A stretch of 64,000 nt of DNA from Bradyrhizobium sp. Ash2021 (lineage in GTDB: Bacteria; Pseudomonadota; Alphaproteobacteria; Rhizobiales; Xanthobacteraceae), in the NCBI RefSeq assembly GCF_031202265.1, contig NZ_CP100604.1:7732501-7796500 (forward strand). Reading direction: 5' to 3'. Positions within the stretch are counted from its first letter, which is position 1, and every line of letters begins with the position of its first letter. Positions 1 through 8,919 of this stretch are shown piece after piece. Under the pieces are notes generated by a model, which saw only the letters and a program-made list of their open reading frames with translations, made no database searches and was not told the DNA's origin. Position numbers and translations under genes: made by a program.

Positions 1-535
1 CCGCATCGGCCAATTGGCTTGCTTCGAGCACAACAATCCCCTGGCTCGCTATGCGCTGATGGCGGACGGCGAGCACATCCATTCGGCCATGTATCCGGGT
101 TCAGCTTTCGGCGACGGGTTTGCCATGAGGATGGAAATCAATATCCGTCAACACGCTCTGGAGTCCGGTGCTTTCGTCGTGAACGCAACCGCCTGGCTCG
201 ACGCCGATCAGCAGGCTCAGATCATGAAGGATACCGGTTGTGAAATCGGTCCGATCTCGGGCGGCTGCTTCACCGCGATCGTGGCGCCCGACGCGACGTT
301 GCTGGGCGAACCGCTCCGGTCCGGCGAAGGTGAAGTCATTGCCGATCTCGATTTCACGCGGATTTACCGGCGCAAGCAGCAGATGGACTCGCGCGGCCAC
401 TATGCCCGTCCCGAGTTGCTCAGCCTGCTGATCGACCGGACCCCGGCATCGCATGTTCATGAGCGCTCTGCGCAGCCTAACTGTGAGGCCATGCCTCTTA
501 CTCTCCACGAGAACAGGGCTCTCGACATCCTGTAA
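1..535 (+). CDS. Nitrilase, C-terminal part (5' end outside window)
   Basis: This is the C-terminal half of a carbon-nitrogen hydrolase that converts nitriles to carboxylic acid and ammonia. Reading from base 2, the first residues include CFEHNNPL, which matches the catalytic-cysteine region of nitrilases (cysteine codon at 20-22), so the Glu and Lys of the triad lie upstream of the window. The [24 protein letters not shown] tail is also characteristic of bacterial aliphatic and aryl nitrilases. The reading frame is open through the left edge, so any start inside the window (for example TTG at 14) is an artefact of truncation. The substrate cannot be told from this half. The next gene downstream is 390 bases away on the same strand. 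Confidence 0.85.
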   Translation, partial: RIGQLACFEHNNPLARYALMADGEHIHSAMYPGSAFGDGFAMRMEINIRQHALESGAFVVNATAWLDADQQAQIMKDTGCEIGPISGGCFTAIVAPDATLLGEPLRSGEGEVIADLDFTRIYRRKQQMDSRGHYARPELLSLLIDRTPASHVHERSAQPNCEAMPLTLHENRALDIL

Positions 536-922
536 TCCGAAGATCACGTTCAAGTCGGCGGAGATAGCGACGAGAGCACCCCAGATATCCTCGATCCACG
601 TGGCCGGCGCTTTCGACATCCGGCCATGTCTTCAAAGTTGATAAGCAATGAGCGATTTATTGGAAATGTCAGTTGCAGCACATCGCGGCTGGGCGGTTTG
701 GCAGGAGCTCAGGCGGCTCGCGGCGCGCGTCTCGGTCAGCGGCCAAGTCGGCGAAATACGCCCTCGGTCCAAGGTGGTTCGGCGGACGCAGCGTCAGATC
801 TACGTGACCAGACCTGATAACCGGCCGCTGCCAGAGCGTGTCGTTCTCTCCATCGACGTCCACGACGTCAAAATGACCTAGGTGCGATCCATCTGCTGGC
901 TGAGCCCATTATGGAGATTCTC
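536..922. other. Intergenic, no recognised gene
   Basis: There is a 77-codon open frame at 648-881 (+), but its translation resembles no family I know and it has no convincing ribosome-binding site. I see no terminator, repeat or RNA gene here. It may be a decayed end of a nitrilase-linked gene. Confidence 0.4.
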
Positions 923-1852
923 GTGAAACACACCCAAAACACCCCGATCCTGGTTACCGGAGCAGCCGGAGCTGTCGGCGCCATCGGACGCAACGTCAGT
1001 GAAATGCTGCTCGCGAAGGGCCACAAGGTCCGCACCATGGTCCGGAAAGAGGACGAGCGTGCAGAAGGTTTGCGCCGGCTCGGCGCCGAGGTGGTGCAGG
1101 GCGACCTGACCGATCTCGCCTCGATGCATCGCGCTGTTGAAGGGTGCGCGCGCATCTATTTCGGAATGTCGGTCTCCGCTGACTATCTGGCCGCGACTGT
1201 CAACACGGCCGCGGTGGCGCGCAATCACGGCGTCGAGGCTTTCGTGAACATGTCGCAGATGACCGTGACGCAGATGAGCATCACCGAGAGCACCAACAGT
1301 CCGCAGCACAAGCTGCACTGGCTGGCGGAGCAGGCGTTGTCATGGTCCGGTCTGCCCGTCGTTACGGTGCGGCCGACGGTCTTTCTCGAGGGCGTTTTTC
1401 GACTATTCGCTGCTCCCGGCGTGCGGGAAACAGACGAGCTGGCGTTGCCGATGGGCGACGGCAAGACCTCGCCGATCTCGGCGGTGGATGTGGCCCGCGC
1501 AGTGGCGGCCATTCTCGCCGACCCAGCGCCGCATATCGGCCAGATCTACAATCTGACCGGACCTGAGTCGGTCGACCTCGCGCACTACGCGCGGGCTTTC
1601 TCCGAGGCGCTCGGCCGGCCCATCCGTTATCGGGATGTACCGCTTGCCGGATGGAGCGAAAAGCTTTTGGCGGCAGGGATACCGACCCATATCGTCAAGC
1701 ATCTCGGAGTAATGACAGAGCTAAACAAGCAGGGCCGCTACGACCGACTGACCAGCGACGTGTTCGAACTCACCGGTGAAATGCCGATCAACATGCGCGA
1801 GTTCGTGAAACGCCATATCGACGAATTTACGCGGAGCGCAACGAAGCAGTAG
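923..1852 (+). CDS. NmrA-type NAD(P)-binding reductase
   Basis: A 309-residue atypical short-chain dehydrogenase of the NmrA/quinone oxidoreductase-2 group. The Rossmann loop GAAGAVG lies near residues 12-18, followed by an acidic strand end and the pattern EVVQGDLTD, which is usual in this family. The canonical YxxxK pair is not evident, as is common for NmrA-like proteins that act as redox sensors or NAD(P)H-dependent reductases. I chose the GTG at 923 because GGAG sits at 913-916 with good spacing. An in-frame ATG at 911 overlaps that site. An AraC regulator follows after 67 bases on the same strand, so it may control this gene. Substrate unknown. Confidence 0.8.
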   Translation: MKHTQNTPILVTGAAGAVGAIGRNVSEMLLAKGHKVRTMVRKEDERAEGLRRLGAEVVQGDLTDLASMHRAVEGCARIYFGMSVSADYLAATVNTAAVARNHGVEAFVNMSQMTVTQMSITESTNSPQHKLHWLAEQALSWSGLPVVTVRPTVFLEGVFRLFAAPGVRETDELALPMGDGKTSPISAVDVARAVAAILADPAPHIGQIYNLTGPESVDLAHYARAFSEALGRPIRYRDVPLAGWSEKLLAAGIPTHIVKHLGVMTELNKQGRYDRLTSDVFELTGEMPINMREFVKRHIDEFTRSATKQ

Positions 1853-1919
1853 GGATGCTCGGCCAACGACTGGCCTATCTCGATTTTTGGACAAGGAAGA
1901 TTAGCAGGGACTCGCCGCC

Positions 1920-2531
1920 GTGAACGAGAATATTACAGATTTTATCGGTGCTGGACCCGTCTCACGTCGCAGTCCTGATCTGAATTCCGCGGACTGCGGA
2001 CAACCTGCACAGGATCTGCTGGTAATGTTGAAGGATGCTGAGCGGCTATTGTCGTTGGACGCGCGCCTGGCCAAACATCAAATCCTGGAAGCTATTGTCT
2101 TCGTCGAAAAACGAAGCTTGCCGCCAAAATCAAACGCGACGGAAGCTCTTGTGAGTGGCGGCTTGTTGCCCTGGCAAATCCGTCGTCTTCAAGAGCAAAT
2201 TCAGAAGGATCTGGATAGCACGCTAACCACGGCTCAGTTGGCGCGTACCGTGAAACTAAGCACTGGATATTTCTGCCACGCTTTCAAGCGGACTTTTGGC
2301 GTACCTCCTCATGCATATATCAGCGAAGAGCGTGTCAAACGCGCGCAGCAAATGATGCTGACGACGACCGACCCGTTGAGCCAGATTGCCGCGGCTTGCG
2401 GACTGGCAGATCAGTCGCACCTTTCGCGCTTGTTCCGAAAAACTGTTGGTCAAAATCCGAATAGTTGGCGTCGCCTGAATAAAGAGGGGCACAAGTCCGT
2501 CTACAGCACTTCACGCAGGTCGATTAAGTGA
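1920..2531 (+). CDS. AraC-family transcriptional regulator
   Basis: A 203-residue DNA-binding protein. The last ~105 residues form the double helix-turn-helix of the AraC/XylS family, including TTAQLARTVKLSTGYFCHAF and the second helix pair ending in SHLSRLFRKTVGQNPNSWRR. The N-terminal ~90 residues are short and do not resemble a cupin sensor domain, so the ligand is unknown. Start is GTG with only a weak upstream AGGGA. It lies between an NmrA-type reductase (same strand) and a DUF417 protein (opposite strand). Base composition looks more AT-rich than its neighbours. Confidence 0.85.
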   Translation: MNENITDFIGAGPVSRRSPDLNSADCGQPAQDLLVMLKDAERLLSLDARLAKHQILEAIVFVEKRSLPPKSNATEALVSGGLLPWQIRRLQEQIQKDLDSTLTTAQLARTVKLSTGYFCHAFKRTFGVPPHAYISEERVKRAQQMMLTTTDPLSQIAAACGLADQSHLSRLFRKTVGQNPNSWRRLNKEGHKSVYSTSRRSIK

Positions 2532-2710
2532 TGAAAGGCGTAAGGGATTGTCGTGTCCGAAACTTAATCGCGAACGCACTAACGTTTGGGTTGCCCCAAC
2601 GTTGACGGTTTGCAAGTCACACCGGGCGCCGAGTTATTGCGCGTACTCCGCGCGATGGACTCTGGCCATTACCGCGACATGAGATAACACACATCGCGCG
2701 AGTCGAAGTT

Positions 2711-2749
2711 TAAAAAGGAAATGGCCCCCAGCATTAGAAGCTGAGGGCC
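2711..2749 (-). terminator. Rho-independent terminator after the DUF417 gene
   Basis: Bases 2723-2732 and 2740-2749 form a ten-pair stem with one mismatch and a seven-base loop. On the minus strand it is followed by a T-rich tract (ATTTCCTTTTT). It begins 22 bases past the stop codon of the DUF417 gene. Confidence 0.75.
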
Positions 2750-2770
2750 GGACGCGTCGCCTGTAATGAT

Positions 2771-3430
2771 TCAGGTTCGGGTGATGGAGCGCCGGTTGCC
2801 CATCGCTCTCGACGGCACCAGGGTAGGTTTGACCGAATCCAGTCCTGTCGTTCGTGGACCCAGGCCGCGGTCGAGTAGAAGTCGTGCTGCATCGACCATC
2901 AGCAGCCAAGATCCGCCCAGAATCACTGTATCCTTGAGGACGAGCCGGCCGGCTCCGGATAGAAAGGGAAAGCCATGTGCGCCGTCGCCCAGCGCGGGTA
3001 CCCAAGCTTCAGGTGTCGTGACAAGAAATGACAGCGTTACGATCGGAGTACAGAATGCAAGGCTGGCGCCGATCAGGCCACCTCGCGTGGATATGAATCC
3101 GGCCAGGGTGAGGAAGCCGATCGTCAATTCTAGCGTCCCAAGACCCTCAGAGAAGCCATAAGTATTGTTCGCGGTCTGCCATTCGCGGTCCGGAGCTTTC
3201 AGCTCACCCTCCCTGGTCAGGTGCGCTTTGTATTCCTTCGGATGATTGTAAAAGAACGACATCACAGGACTGTTAGCGACGAACGGAGTGATGCTGTCGG
3301 CTTCGTACGGCACGAACTTCAAGGCGCCGATCCAAATGAAGACGACGGCGATCGCGAGACGAGTGGTCCACATCCCGAGGCGATTAGAGAGCGGCGAGGA
3401 CAGCAGTTGCAGCAAGCTATGGAAGTACAT
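2771..3430 (-). CDS. DUF417 (YkgB/RclC-like) inner-membrane protein
   Basis: A 219-residue membrane protein of the DUF417 family, which includes E. coli RclC (reactive chlorine resistance) and YkgB. Visible hallmarks are the first membrane segment with RLAIAVVFIWIGALKFVPYEA, then SITPFVANSPVMSF, an AYGFSEGLGTLELTIG-like stretch (here NNTYGFSEGLGTLE), and two further hydrophobic helices. The start at 3430 is chosen over an upstream in-frame ATG at 3556 because GGAGA lies just upstream and the family begins here. It is followed by a clear terminator. It sits tail-side of a divergent regulator and next to a GMC oxidoreductase on the same strand. Role in oxidant or electrophile stress is inferred from the family. 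Confidence 0.85.
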   Translation of the reverse strand: MYFHSLLQLLSSPLSNRLGMWTTRLAIAVVFIWIGALKFVPYEADSITPFVANSPVMSFFYNHPKEYKAHLTREGELKAPDREWQTANNTYGFSEGLGTLELTIGFLTLAGFISTRGGLIGASLAFCTPIVTLSFLVTTPEAWVPALGDGAHGFPFLSGAGRLVLKDTVILGGSWLLMVDAARLLLDRGLGPRTTGLDSVKPTLVPSRAMGNRRSITRT

Positions 3431-3552
3431 TTCAGGTCTCCTGTCTGAACAAGTTGTAGACAGATGCTGACGCAAAATGCAGTCTCGCGATTGACCAAAC
3501 TGGCTGAGATTTGGCGACAAATGTTGGCCTTTTCGAAGTTGGCATTCGCTGC

Positions 3553-5568
3553 TCAACTTGGCTCGTGCTTGTCGGCTTCGACCAACTTCGCCGGCTCGTC
3601 AAATCCAGCGCGGCTGCTGTAAAAGACGAGCGCCATCAGCCCGATCCCCACAGCCAACGAGAATGTGACGCCGAGCGCGAGAGCCACATATCCAGAAGTT
3701 GGCACGTCCGTTTGGGCGGCCGACTTCCATCCAAGAATGGCAATAACAAGAGCCAGGCCTAGCAAGCCCAGAAGCGCAGCCCAGGTCGCCCAGGCACCGG
3801 GCGTAAGCAACCGAGCAGTTATCGGTCGATAAAACCCAAACCAGGAATTTGGCATAGAGGCCATTGCGCCGCTCGTCTCAATGGATTCGGCTACCCGAAT
3901 GGCTGACACGGCGCCGTCAGCTTGCCGATTCATAACTCGGTCTCGTGCGATTGTTGTGGCACGACTGCGGTTCCAATCCTCACGAATCATGTCCGTCGCT
4001 TTCTCCGCGATCATGATCGTGGGAGCGTTGGTATTGCCTCCGGGAGCCACGGGCATGATCGATGCATCGACGATGCGCATCCCTTCCAGGCCGTAAATCC
4101 TGAGACGCGGATCGACCACCGCCAATTCGTCATTCACGCCCATCTTGCAAGTTCCCACGGGGTGATAGACCGTATCCACACGCTCCGTCAGGATCTTGCG
4201 GATATCATCGTCAGTGCTAACGTTGGCCGTGAACATGTCGCCAGTTCTCATGTTGCGCAGCGAAGGTGCGTCCATCAGCCTGCGGGTCAGCTTGAAGCAG
4301 GCGACCATATTCTCCATGTCCTCAGGCTCGCCAAGAAAATTGGGGTCAATGATCGGCGGGCTCATCGGGTTCGTATCGGCAAGACGGACAGAACCACGGC
4401 TTTTTGGACTCAGCAAAGATGCGTGGCACGAATAGCCGCCACCCAAATGCAGTTTTCGACCATGATCGTCGATAGCGGTGATCCCGAAATGGAGTTGGAG
4501 GTCTGGAGCTTCGAGTTCTGGCCGGGTCTTCAAAAAGCCGCCTCCCTCGGCAAAGTTCGACGAAATCGGCCCCCGCCGCGTAGATAGATATTGTTTCACG
4601 GCTCGGACAAGGCGAACCACGCTTCCGACGGAAATACCTATCAGGTGAGGCTCGTCTGAGGTGTACCCGAAGACGAAATCGGGATGATCATGCAGGTTCT
4701 GTCCAACGCCGGGCAGGTCGCATATGACCGGTATTCCAAGCTTCTGTAGGTCGGCGGCAGCTCCGACACCCGACAGCATGAGTAACTGCGGCGTCTGAAA
4801 AGCCCCGGCACTGAGAATGACTTCCCGGTTCGCATAGATGCGCCGGACCTGACCGCGCTGCACGTACTCGACGCCGACGGCGCGCTTGCCTTCGAACAAA
4901 ATTTTGCTCGCGTAGGCCGCAGTCTCGACGCGAAGATTTTGGCGCTTTCCCATGTACGGATGTATGTACCCTCGGGCGGCGCTCCAGCGCTCACCGTTGA
5001 GCTGGGTGACTTGATAGATGCCGATACCCTCCTGGTGCTTCCCGTTGAAATCGTCGTTGATCTGAAAGCCGGCTTCACGCCCAGCCTTGAGATAGACCTG
5101 TTCGGTGGGATTGTCGGTCTGAAGACTGGAGACCTTAAGAGGTCCGCCCTTGCCATGATATTTCCCGGAGAATTCTTGATTGTCTTCGGACCGTTTGAAA
5201 TACGGCAGCACATCCTCGTACGACCAACCCGTGTTACCCATTGCAGCCCATCGATCATAGTCCGTTCGATGCCCGCGAATATAAACCATGGCGTTGATGG
5301 CGGATGAGCCACCCAGCCCTTTGCCGCGAGGTTGGTATCCTCGCCGGCCACCCAGTCCCCTTTGTGGGGTCGTCTTGAATGCCCAGTTGTGAATTCCGGT
5401 GGCCACCATGATGAAGAGCAGGAACGGAGTCTTCGTAATCCAATCGTCGTTCCGTCCGCCGGCTTCCAGCAGCGCCACGCTCACATGCGGATCTTCCGAG
5501 AGACGACCTGCAACCGTGCATCCCCCCGAACCTCCACCGACAACGACATAATCAGCAACTTCGCGCAT
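3553..5568 (-). CDS. GMC-family FAD oxidoreductase with C-terminal membrane tail
   Basis: A 671-residue glucose-methanol-choline family oxidoreductase (choline/alcohol dehydrogenase type). The N-terminal FAD-binding GGGSGG and the ADP-contacting E in LLEAGG are present, as are the GMC signatures GKGLGGSSAINAMVYIRG and SAGAFQTPQLLMLSG. The catalytic region is HPVGTCKMG followed by RIVDASIMPVAPGGNTNAP. Start is ATG 5568, with GGGAG six bases upstream; the ATG at 5574 directly abuts that site. The core ends near residue 555. A tail with two predicted membrane helices (about residues 592-614 and 627-651) follows, which typical GMC enzymes lack. It may anchor the enzyme and pass electrons to the membrane; that is inference. 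Confidence 0.88.
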   Translation of the reverse strand: MREVADYVVVGGGSGGCTVAGRLSEDPHVSVALLEAGGRNDDWITKTPFLLFIMVATGIHNWAFKTTPQRGLGGRRGYQPRGKGLGGSSAINAMVYIRGHRTDYDRWAAMGNTGWSYEDVLPYFKRSEDNQEFSGKYHGKGGPLKVSSLQTDNPTEQVYLKAGREAGFQINDDFNGKHQEGIGIYQVTQLNGERWSAARGYIHPYMGKRQNLRVETAAYASKILFEGKRAVGVEYVQRGQVRRIYANREVILSAGAFQTPQLLMLSGVGAAADLQKLGIPVICDLPGVGQNLHDHPDFVFGYTSDEPHLIGISVGSVVRLVRAVKQYLSTRRGPISSNFAEGGGFLKTRPELEAPDLQLHFGITAIDDHGRKLHLGGGYSCHASLLSPKSRGSVRLADTNPMSPPIIDPNFLGEPEDMENMVACFKLTRRLMDAPSLRNMRTGDMFTANVSTDDDIRKILTERVDTVYHPVGTCKMGVNDELAVVDPRLRIYGLEGMRIVDASIMPVAPGGNTNAPTIMIAEKATDMIREDWNRSRATTIARDRVMNRQADGAVSAIRVAESIETSGAMASMPNSWFGFYRPITARLLTPGAWATWAALLGLLGLALVIAILGWKSAAQTDVPTSGYVALALGVTFSLAVGIGLMALVFYSSRAGFDEPAKLVEADKHEPS

Positions 5569-5835
5569 GTTCATCTCCCATGATTCAGATAGCGCAAAGC
5601 TCTCACACAAATCACCGTCTTGATTGACCCGCAATGAGCCAAGTTGTCGTTTCATGATCTGCGCAGGCTTAGTGCACGAAGCCGCCGACTTGCCGTTACC
5701 GTCACCGCAGCCTTCTTAAAAAAGGTTCACAGAAATCCAATCTCTAACGTCGTTCTTTCCCTAGACCGATCATCACAAGCCGGTGGTCCCGTCACGGAGC
5801 CGCTCAGCACTTCTCGATCATGGAAAGGACTTACG

Positions 5836-6663
5836 ATGAAACGTCTCATTCAGGTTGCCGTCGCGGCAGCCACCTTGTCGACAGCACTCGTTTGTGACGG
5901 TGCCCGGGCCGCGCAAAAGCCCACTGTCGCCCTCGTTCACGGAGCGTGGGAAGAATCTAACGTGTGGGGCAACGTGGCGCCAAAACTCAGGGCCGATGGC
6001 TACCGAGTCGTCGTGATCACGATGCCGGGCCGTCCGAGCGATCCGTTCCCCCTCAACAAGGTCAGCCTTGACCTCTATCGCGACACGATTCTGAATTCCA
6101 TCGACAAGGAACGGCATCCGGTCGTGCTCGTTGGGCACAGCTTCGCCGGCATGACCATCTCCGCAGTTGCTGAGACCGCTCCCTCTAAGATCAAGACGCT
6201 CGTTTATCTGGCGGCCTATCTGCCGAAGGACGGCCAGTCTCTCCTTGATCTCGGCAATTCGGATAAGGACAGCAAGATTGGCCCATTCCTGAAGATCATG
6301 AAGGACCAGGGCATTGCGGTGATCGATCGATCCGGTCGAGCAGATCTGTTCTGCAACCTTTGTTCACCCCAACTGCGCGCCGCAATTCCGAATCTCATCG
6401 TCGATGAGCCGCTGGCGCCGCTCGTGACACCCGTGCACCTGACCGCCGACCGGTTCGGCAAAGTCGACAAGGTGTACGTTCACACCGCCCGGGATGTGGT
6501 GGTCAGCCCCAGCCTTCAGGCGTCCATGGTAACAGCCACTCCGGTTCGCCTCGAGCTGACGCTCGACACCGGCCACACCGCGTTTCTCACTGATCCCGAC
6601 GGTCTTGTAGCCGCCATCGAAAAGGCCGCAAGCCCGCTCGAACTCGGATCGGGCGCGAAGTAG
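5836..6663 (+). CDS. Exported alpha/beta hydrolase
   Basis: A 275-residue alpha/beta-hydrolase (AB_hydrolase_6 group, related to plant-type methyl esterases). Residues 1-26 are a signal peptide ending ARA-A. The oxyanion strand VALVHGAWEESNVW follows, then the nucleophile elbow GHSFAG (Ser102), and near the end a GHTAF histidine preceded by an acid. Start is ATG 5836 with GAAAGGAC upstream; a longer frame from 5644 overlaps the divergent GMC gene and has no signal peptide at its N-terminus. Substrate unknown. It probably acts in the periplasm. Confidence 0.82.
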   Translation: MKRLIQVAVAAATLSTALVCDGARAAQKPTVALVHGAWEESNVWGNVAPKLRADGYRVVVITMPGRPSDPFPLNKVSLDLYRDTILNSIDKERHPVVLVGHSFAGMTISAVAETAPSKIKTLVYLAAYLPKDGQSLLDLGNSDKDSKIGPFLKIMKDQGIAVIDRSGRADLFCNLCSPQLRAAIPNLIVDEPLAPLVTPVHLTADRFGKVDKVYVHTARDVVVSPSLQASMVTATPVRLELTLDTGHTAFLTDPDGLVAAIEKAASPLELGSGAK

Positions 6664-6774
6664 CGACAGCATTGCCCGATGGGTTCAGCCGTCTATCGCG
6701 AAATCCCGACGAGCTGAACCCATTGCGCACCATTGGCGCACAGATTGCACACACCGAGAAAATGGAGAGACGAT

Positions 6775-7119
6775 ATGCGACCGCTTTTCATCGGCCTTGC
6801 GGCAGCTTCTATTGCGATAGCAGGCTTCGCTATCACGACGTCTGCAAAAGCGTACCCCTTCTGCCTGGTCGAGGAAACTGAGCCGTGGTGCGGCTATGCG
6901 ACCCTTGAGCAGTGCCGGGCCTCCGCGTCCGGCCGCGCAGCCTTTTGCGTCGCGAACCCTGCAACGGTCGCCGCCGTGCCGTTTAGAGAAAGCTACCGCG
7001 GCGCGATCATGAAGCACGCCGCCAGGGTATCGAAAAACGTGGCTTTCTTCATGAGAGGTAGTGAACGTTATTCGGCACCGGGAGTGCCTGATCCATTGAA
7101 CGATATCCACCAAGAATGA
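6775..7119 (+). CDS. DUF3551 small secreted protein
   Basis: A 114-residue exported protein of the DUF3551 family, which is abundant in Bradyrhizobium and relatives. It has a signal peptide (about residues 1-26), then the family pattern YPFCLVEETEPWCGYATLEQC with paired cysteines and a later FCVANP. Start is ATG 6775 with GGAGAG seven bases upstream. Function unknown. It lies 111 bases downstream of an exported hydrolase on the same strand. Confidence 0.8.
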   Translation: MRPLFIGLAAASIAIAGFAITTSAKAYPFCLVEETEPWCGYATLEQCRASASGRAAFCVANPATVAAVPFRESYRGAIMKHAARVSKNVAFFMRGSERYSAPGVPDPLNDIHQE

Positions 7120-7274
7120 GATCGATATCCACGCGAATTCACCCGCGTTTATCTGCGTAAGTCATCGGCCCGGCCTGCCGTTCTAGGCGGGACGACAATG
7201 GAAGCCTCGATGTCGGTTGCAAAATGAAATTCGAGCGTGGCCCGGTCCTATTGTCATCAGCGAAAGGAACTATC

Positions 7275-8261
7275 ATGTCTTTGATCAGCAATACCACTCT
7301 GTCACGTCGGGGCTTCTGCACCTGCTGCGTGGCCGCTGCCAGCTTCGCCGTCACGGGCGCGTGGCTGAACCCCTCGCAAGCTTTCGCCGAGGCACGCGAC
7401 ATCGTGGATCTTATCCGTGACGACGCGGCAAAGGCGCCCATCAAGGTCCACAAGCTGCGCCGGAACGTCAGCATCCTCGAGGGCTCGGGCGGCAATATCG
7501 CTGTGTTGACCGGCGGTGATGGCAAGGTGTTCATCGACGCTGGAATAACCGCGTCCCGCTCACGAATCCTGGAAGCCGCCAACAGCCTTAGCCGTGACCC
7601 GATTAAGCACTTAATCAATACCCATTGGCACTTCGATCACACGGACGGTAACCAGTGGTTGAACGCGGAGGGGGTGGCTATTCTCGCGCACGAGAACACG
7701 CACAAACATCTCCTGGCTGCCCAGAGGGTCGAAGACTGGGATTTCAACTTCCCCTCGTCACCGCTGGCGGCCGTTCCGACGGAAGTCTTCTCCTCAGAGA
7801 AGACCCTGACCCTGAATCGCTCCACCCTGCACCTGAAACATTACGATCCCGCGCATACGGACAGCGACATATCGGTCACATTCACTGAGGCCGACATCCT
7901 CCATTGCGGCGACACGTACTGGAACGGCATCTATCCCTTCATCGATTATTCGACCGGCGGGAGCATCGACGGGATAATCAAGGCGACGGAGGCGAACATC
8001 GCCGCCGTCAGCGACAAGACGATCGTCATCCCCGGACACAACCTGCCCGGTCACGACAGCCCGGTAAGCAACAAGACTGAGCTCGCGGCCTATCGCGATA
8101 TGCTCGTCGCGATCCGCGAGAATGTTGCCAGGCTCAAGCGCCATGGCAGTTCTCTCGACGAGATTATAACCGCCAAGCCCACGGCGGCGTTCGACGCGAA
8201 GTGGGGTCAATTCCTCATCACACCGGCCCTCTTCACTCGCTTAGTCTACCAAGGCGTCTGA
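7275..8261 (+). CDS. Tat-exported metallo-beta-lactamase-fold hydrolase
   Basis: A 328-residue MBL-fold metal hydrolase. A twin-arginine signal (SRRGF at 10-14) precedes a hydrophobic stretch ending near residue 38. The metal site HWHFDH is at 117-122, with later GDTYWNG and PGHNLPGH supplying further ligands. The domain resembles the SoxH/quinoprotein-relay type of periplasmic MBL proteins. Start ATG 7275 has AAGGAAC upstream; an in-frame ATG at 7224 would bury the Tat signal. A DsrE-family gene follows 60 bases downstream, so both may be co-transcribed. Reaction unknown. Confidence 0.85.
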   Translation: MSLISNTTLSRRGFCTCCVAAASFAVTGAWLNPSQAFAEARDIVDLIRDDAAKAPIKVHKLRRNVSILEGSGGNIAVLTGGDGKVFIDAGITASRSRILEAANSLSRDPIKHLINTHWHFDHTDGNQWLNAEGVAILAHENTHKHLLAAQRVEDWDFNFPSSPLAAVPTEVFSSEKTLTLNRSTLHLKHYDPAHTDSDISVTFTEADILHCGDTYWNGIYPFIDYSTGGSIDGIIKATEANIAAVSDKTIVIPGHNLPGHDSPVSNKTELAAYRDMLVAIRENVARLKRHGSSLDEIITAKPTAAFDAKWGQFLITPALFTRLVYQGV

Positions 8262-8321
8262 CGCTGGCCATCGGGCAATCTGCACCGACGCGAGCGTCGG
8301 CCTCAACAAAGGAGCTAGAAA

Positions 8322-8759
8322 GTGACAGTCTCGAAAAAATCTCTTCACATCGACATTCCGGTTAAGCTTACAGAAGCGAAGGTCGTGTTCAGCATCGGCG
8401 CCTTGGCGTTCGAAGGCGATCTGCCCGCTTCCATATTCCACCTTCAGCTCATCGAGAACGATGTTGCCGATTGGAAGGCCATATCGGAGGTCGTCGCCGT
8501 ATTTCACACAAATGCCGGCCACGTCACGCTGCACGACAGTGCCTACAACACCGACCGCGGCATTGCCACGGGCAACCCTTACAAGGGTCTCGTCTCTGAC
8601 CTGATGAAGCGCGGCGTGCAAATCGAACTATGCGGAGCCACGGCGAAGGTCCATGGGTGGGACAACGCGGACCTGCTTCCCCAGGTCCGGGTCAACACCG
8701 ACGCAATGGCGAGGACCATACAGTTGGTTCAACAGGGATTCATAAAGATCACGGAATAG
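8322..8759 (+). CDS. DsrE-family protein
   Basis: A 145-residue protein of the DsrE/DsrF-like fold, which handles protein-bound sulfur or related thiols. The family pattern VQIELCGATAKVHGW carries the single conserved cysteine. Start is GTG 8322, supported by AAAGGAG eight bases upstream. No signal peptide, so probably cytoplasmic. It follows the exported MBL hydrolase and precedes catalase. Whether the pair handles sulfur compounds is inference. Confidence 0.8.
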   Translation: MTVSKKSLHIDIPVKLTEAKVVFSIGALAFEGDLPASIFHLQLIENDVADWKAISEVVAVFHTNAGHVTLHDSAYNTDRGIATGNPYKGLVSDLMKRGVQIELCGATAKVHGWDNADLLPQVRVNTDAMARTIQLVQQGFIKITE

Positions 8760-8919
8760 TCGGATCTTGCCACGATGTCGCTGAGAGACGCACTGAGTTC
8801 AGCGGAGTGCAGACAAAAAAGTAATTGGCAGCGCCTTCAATGCGATGTGCTCAGCGCTGATCGAGACCAATGCTAGTCCAATCCGGCCCTACTCAGAAAA
8901 ATAAGCAAGGAGAAATCCA

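Noticed and set aside
648..881. Small gene after the nitrilase
   Set aside because: No ribosome-binding site, no recognisable motif, and two other frames are equally open.
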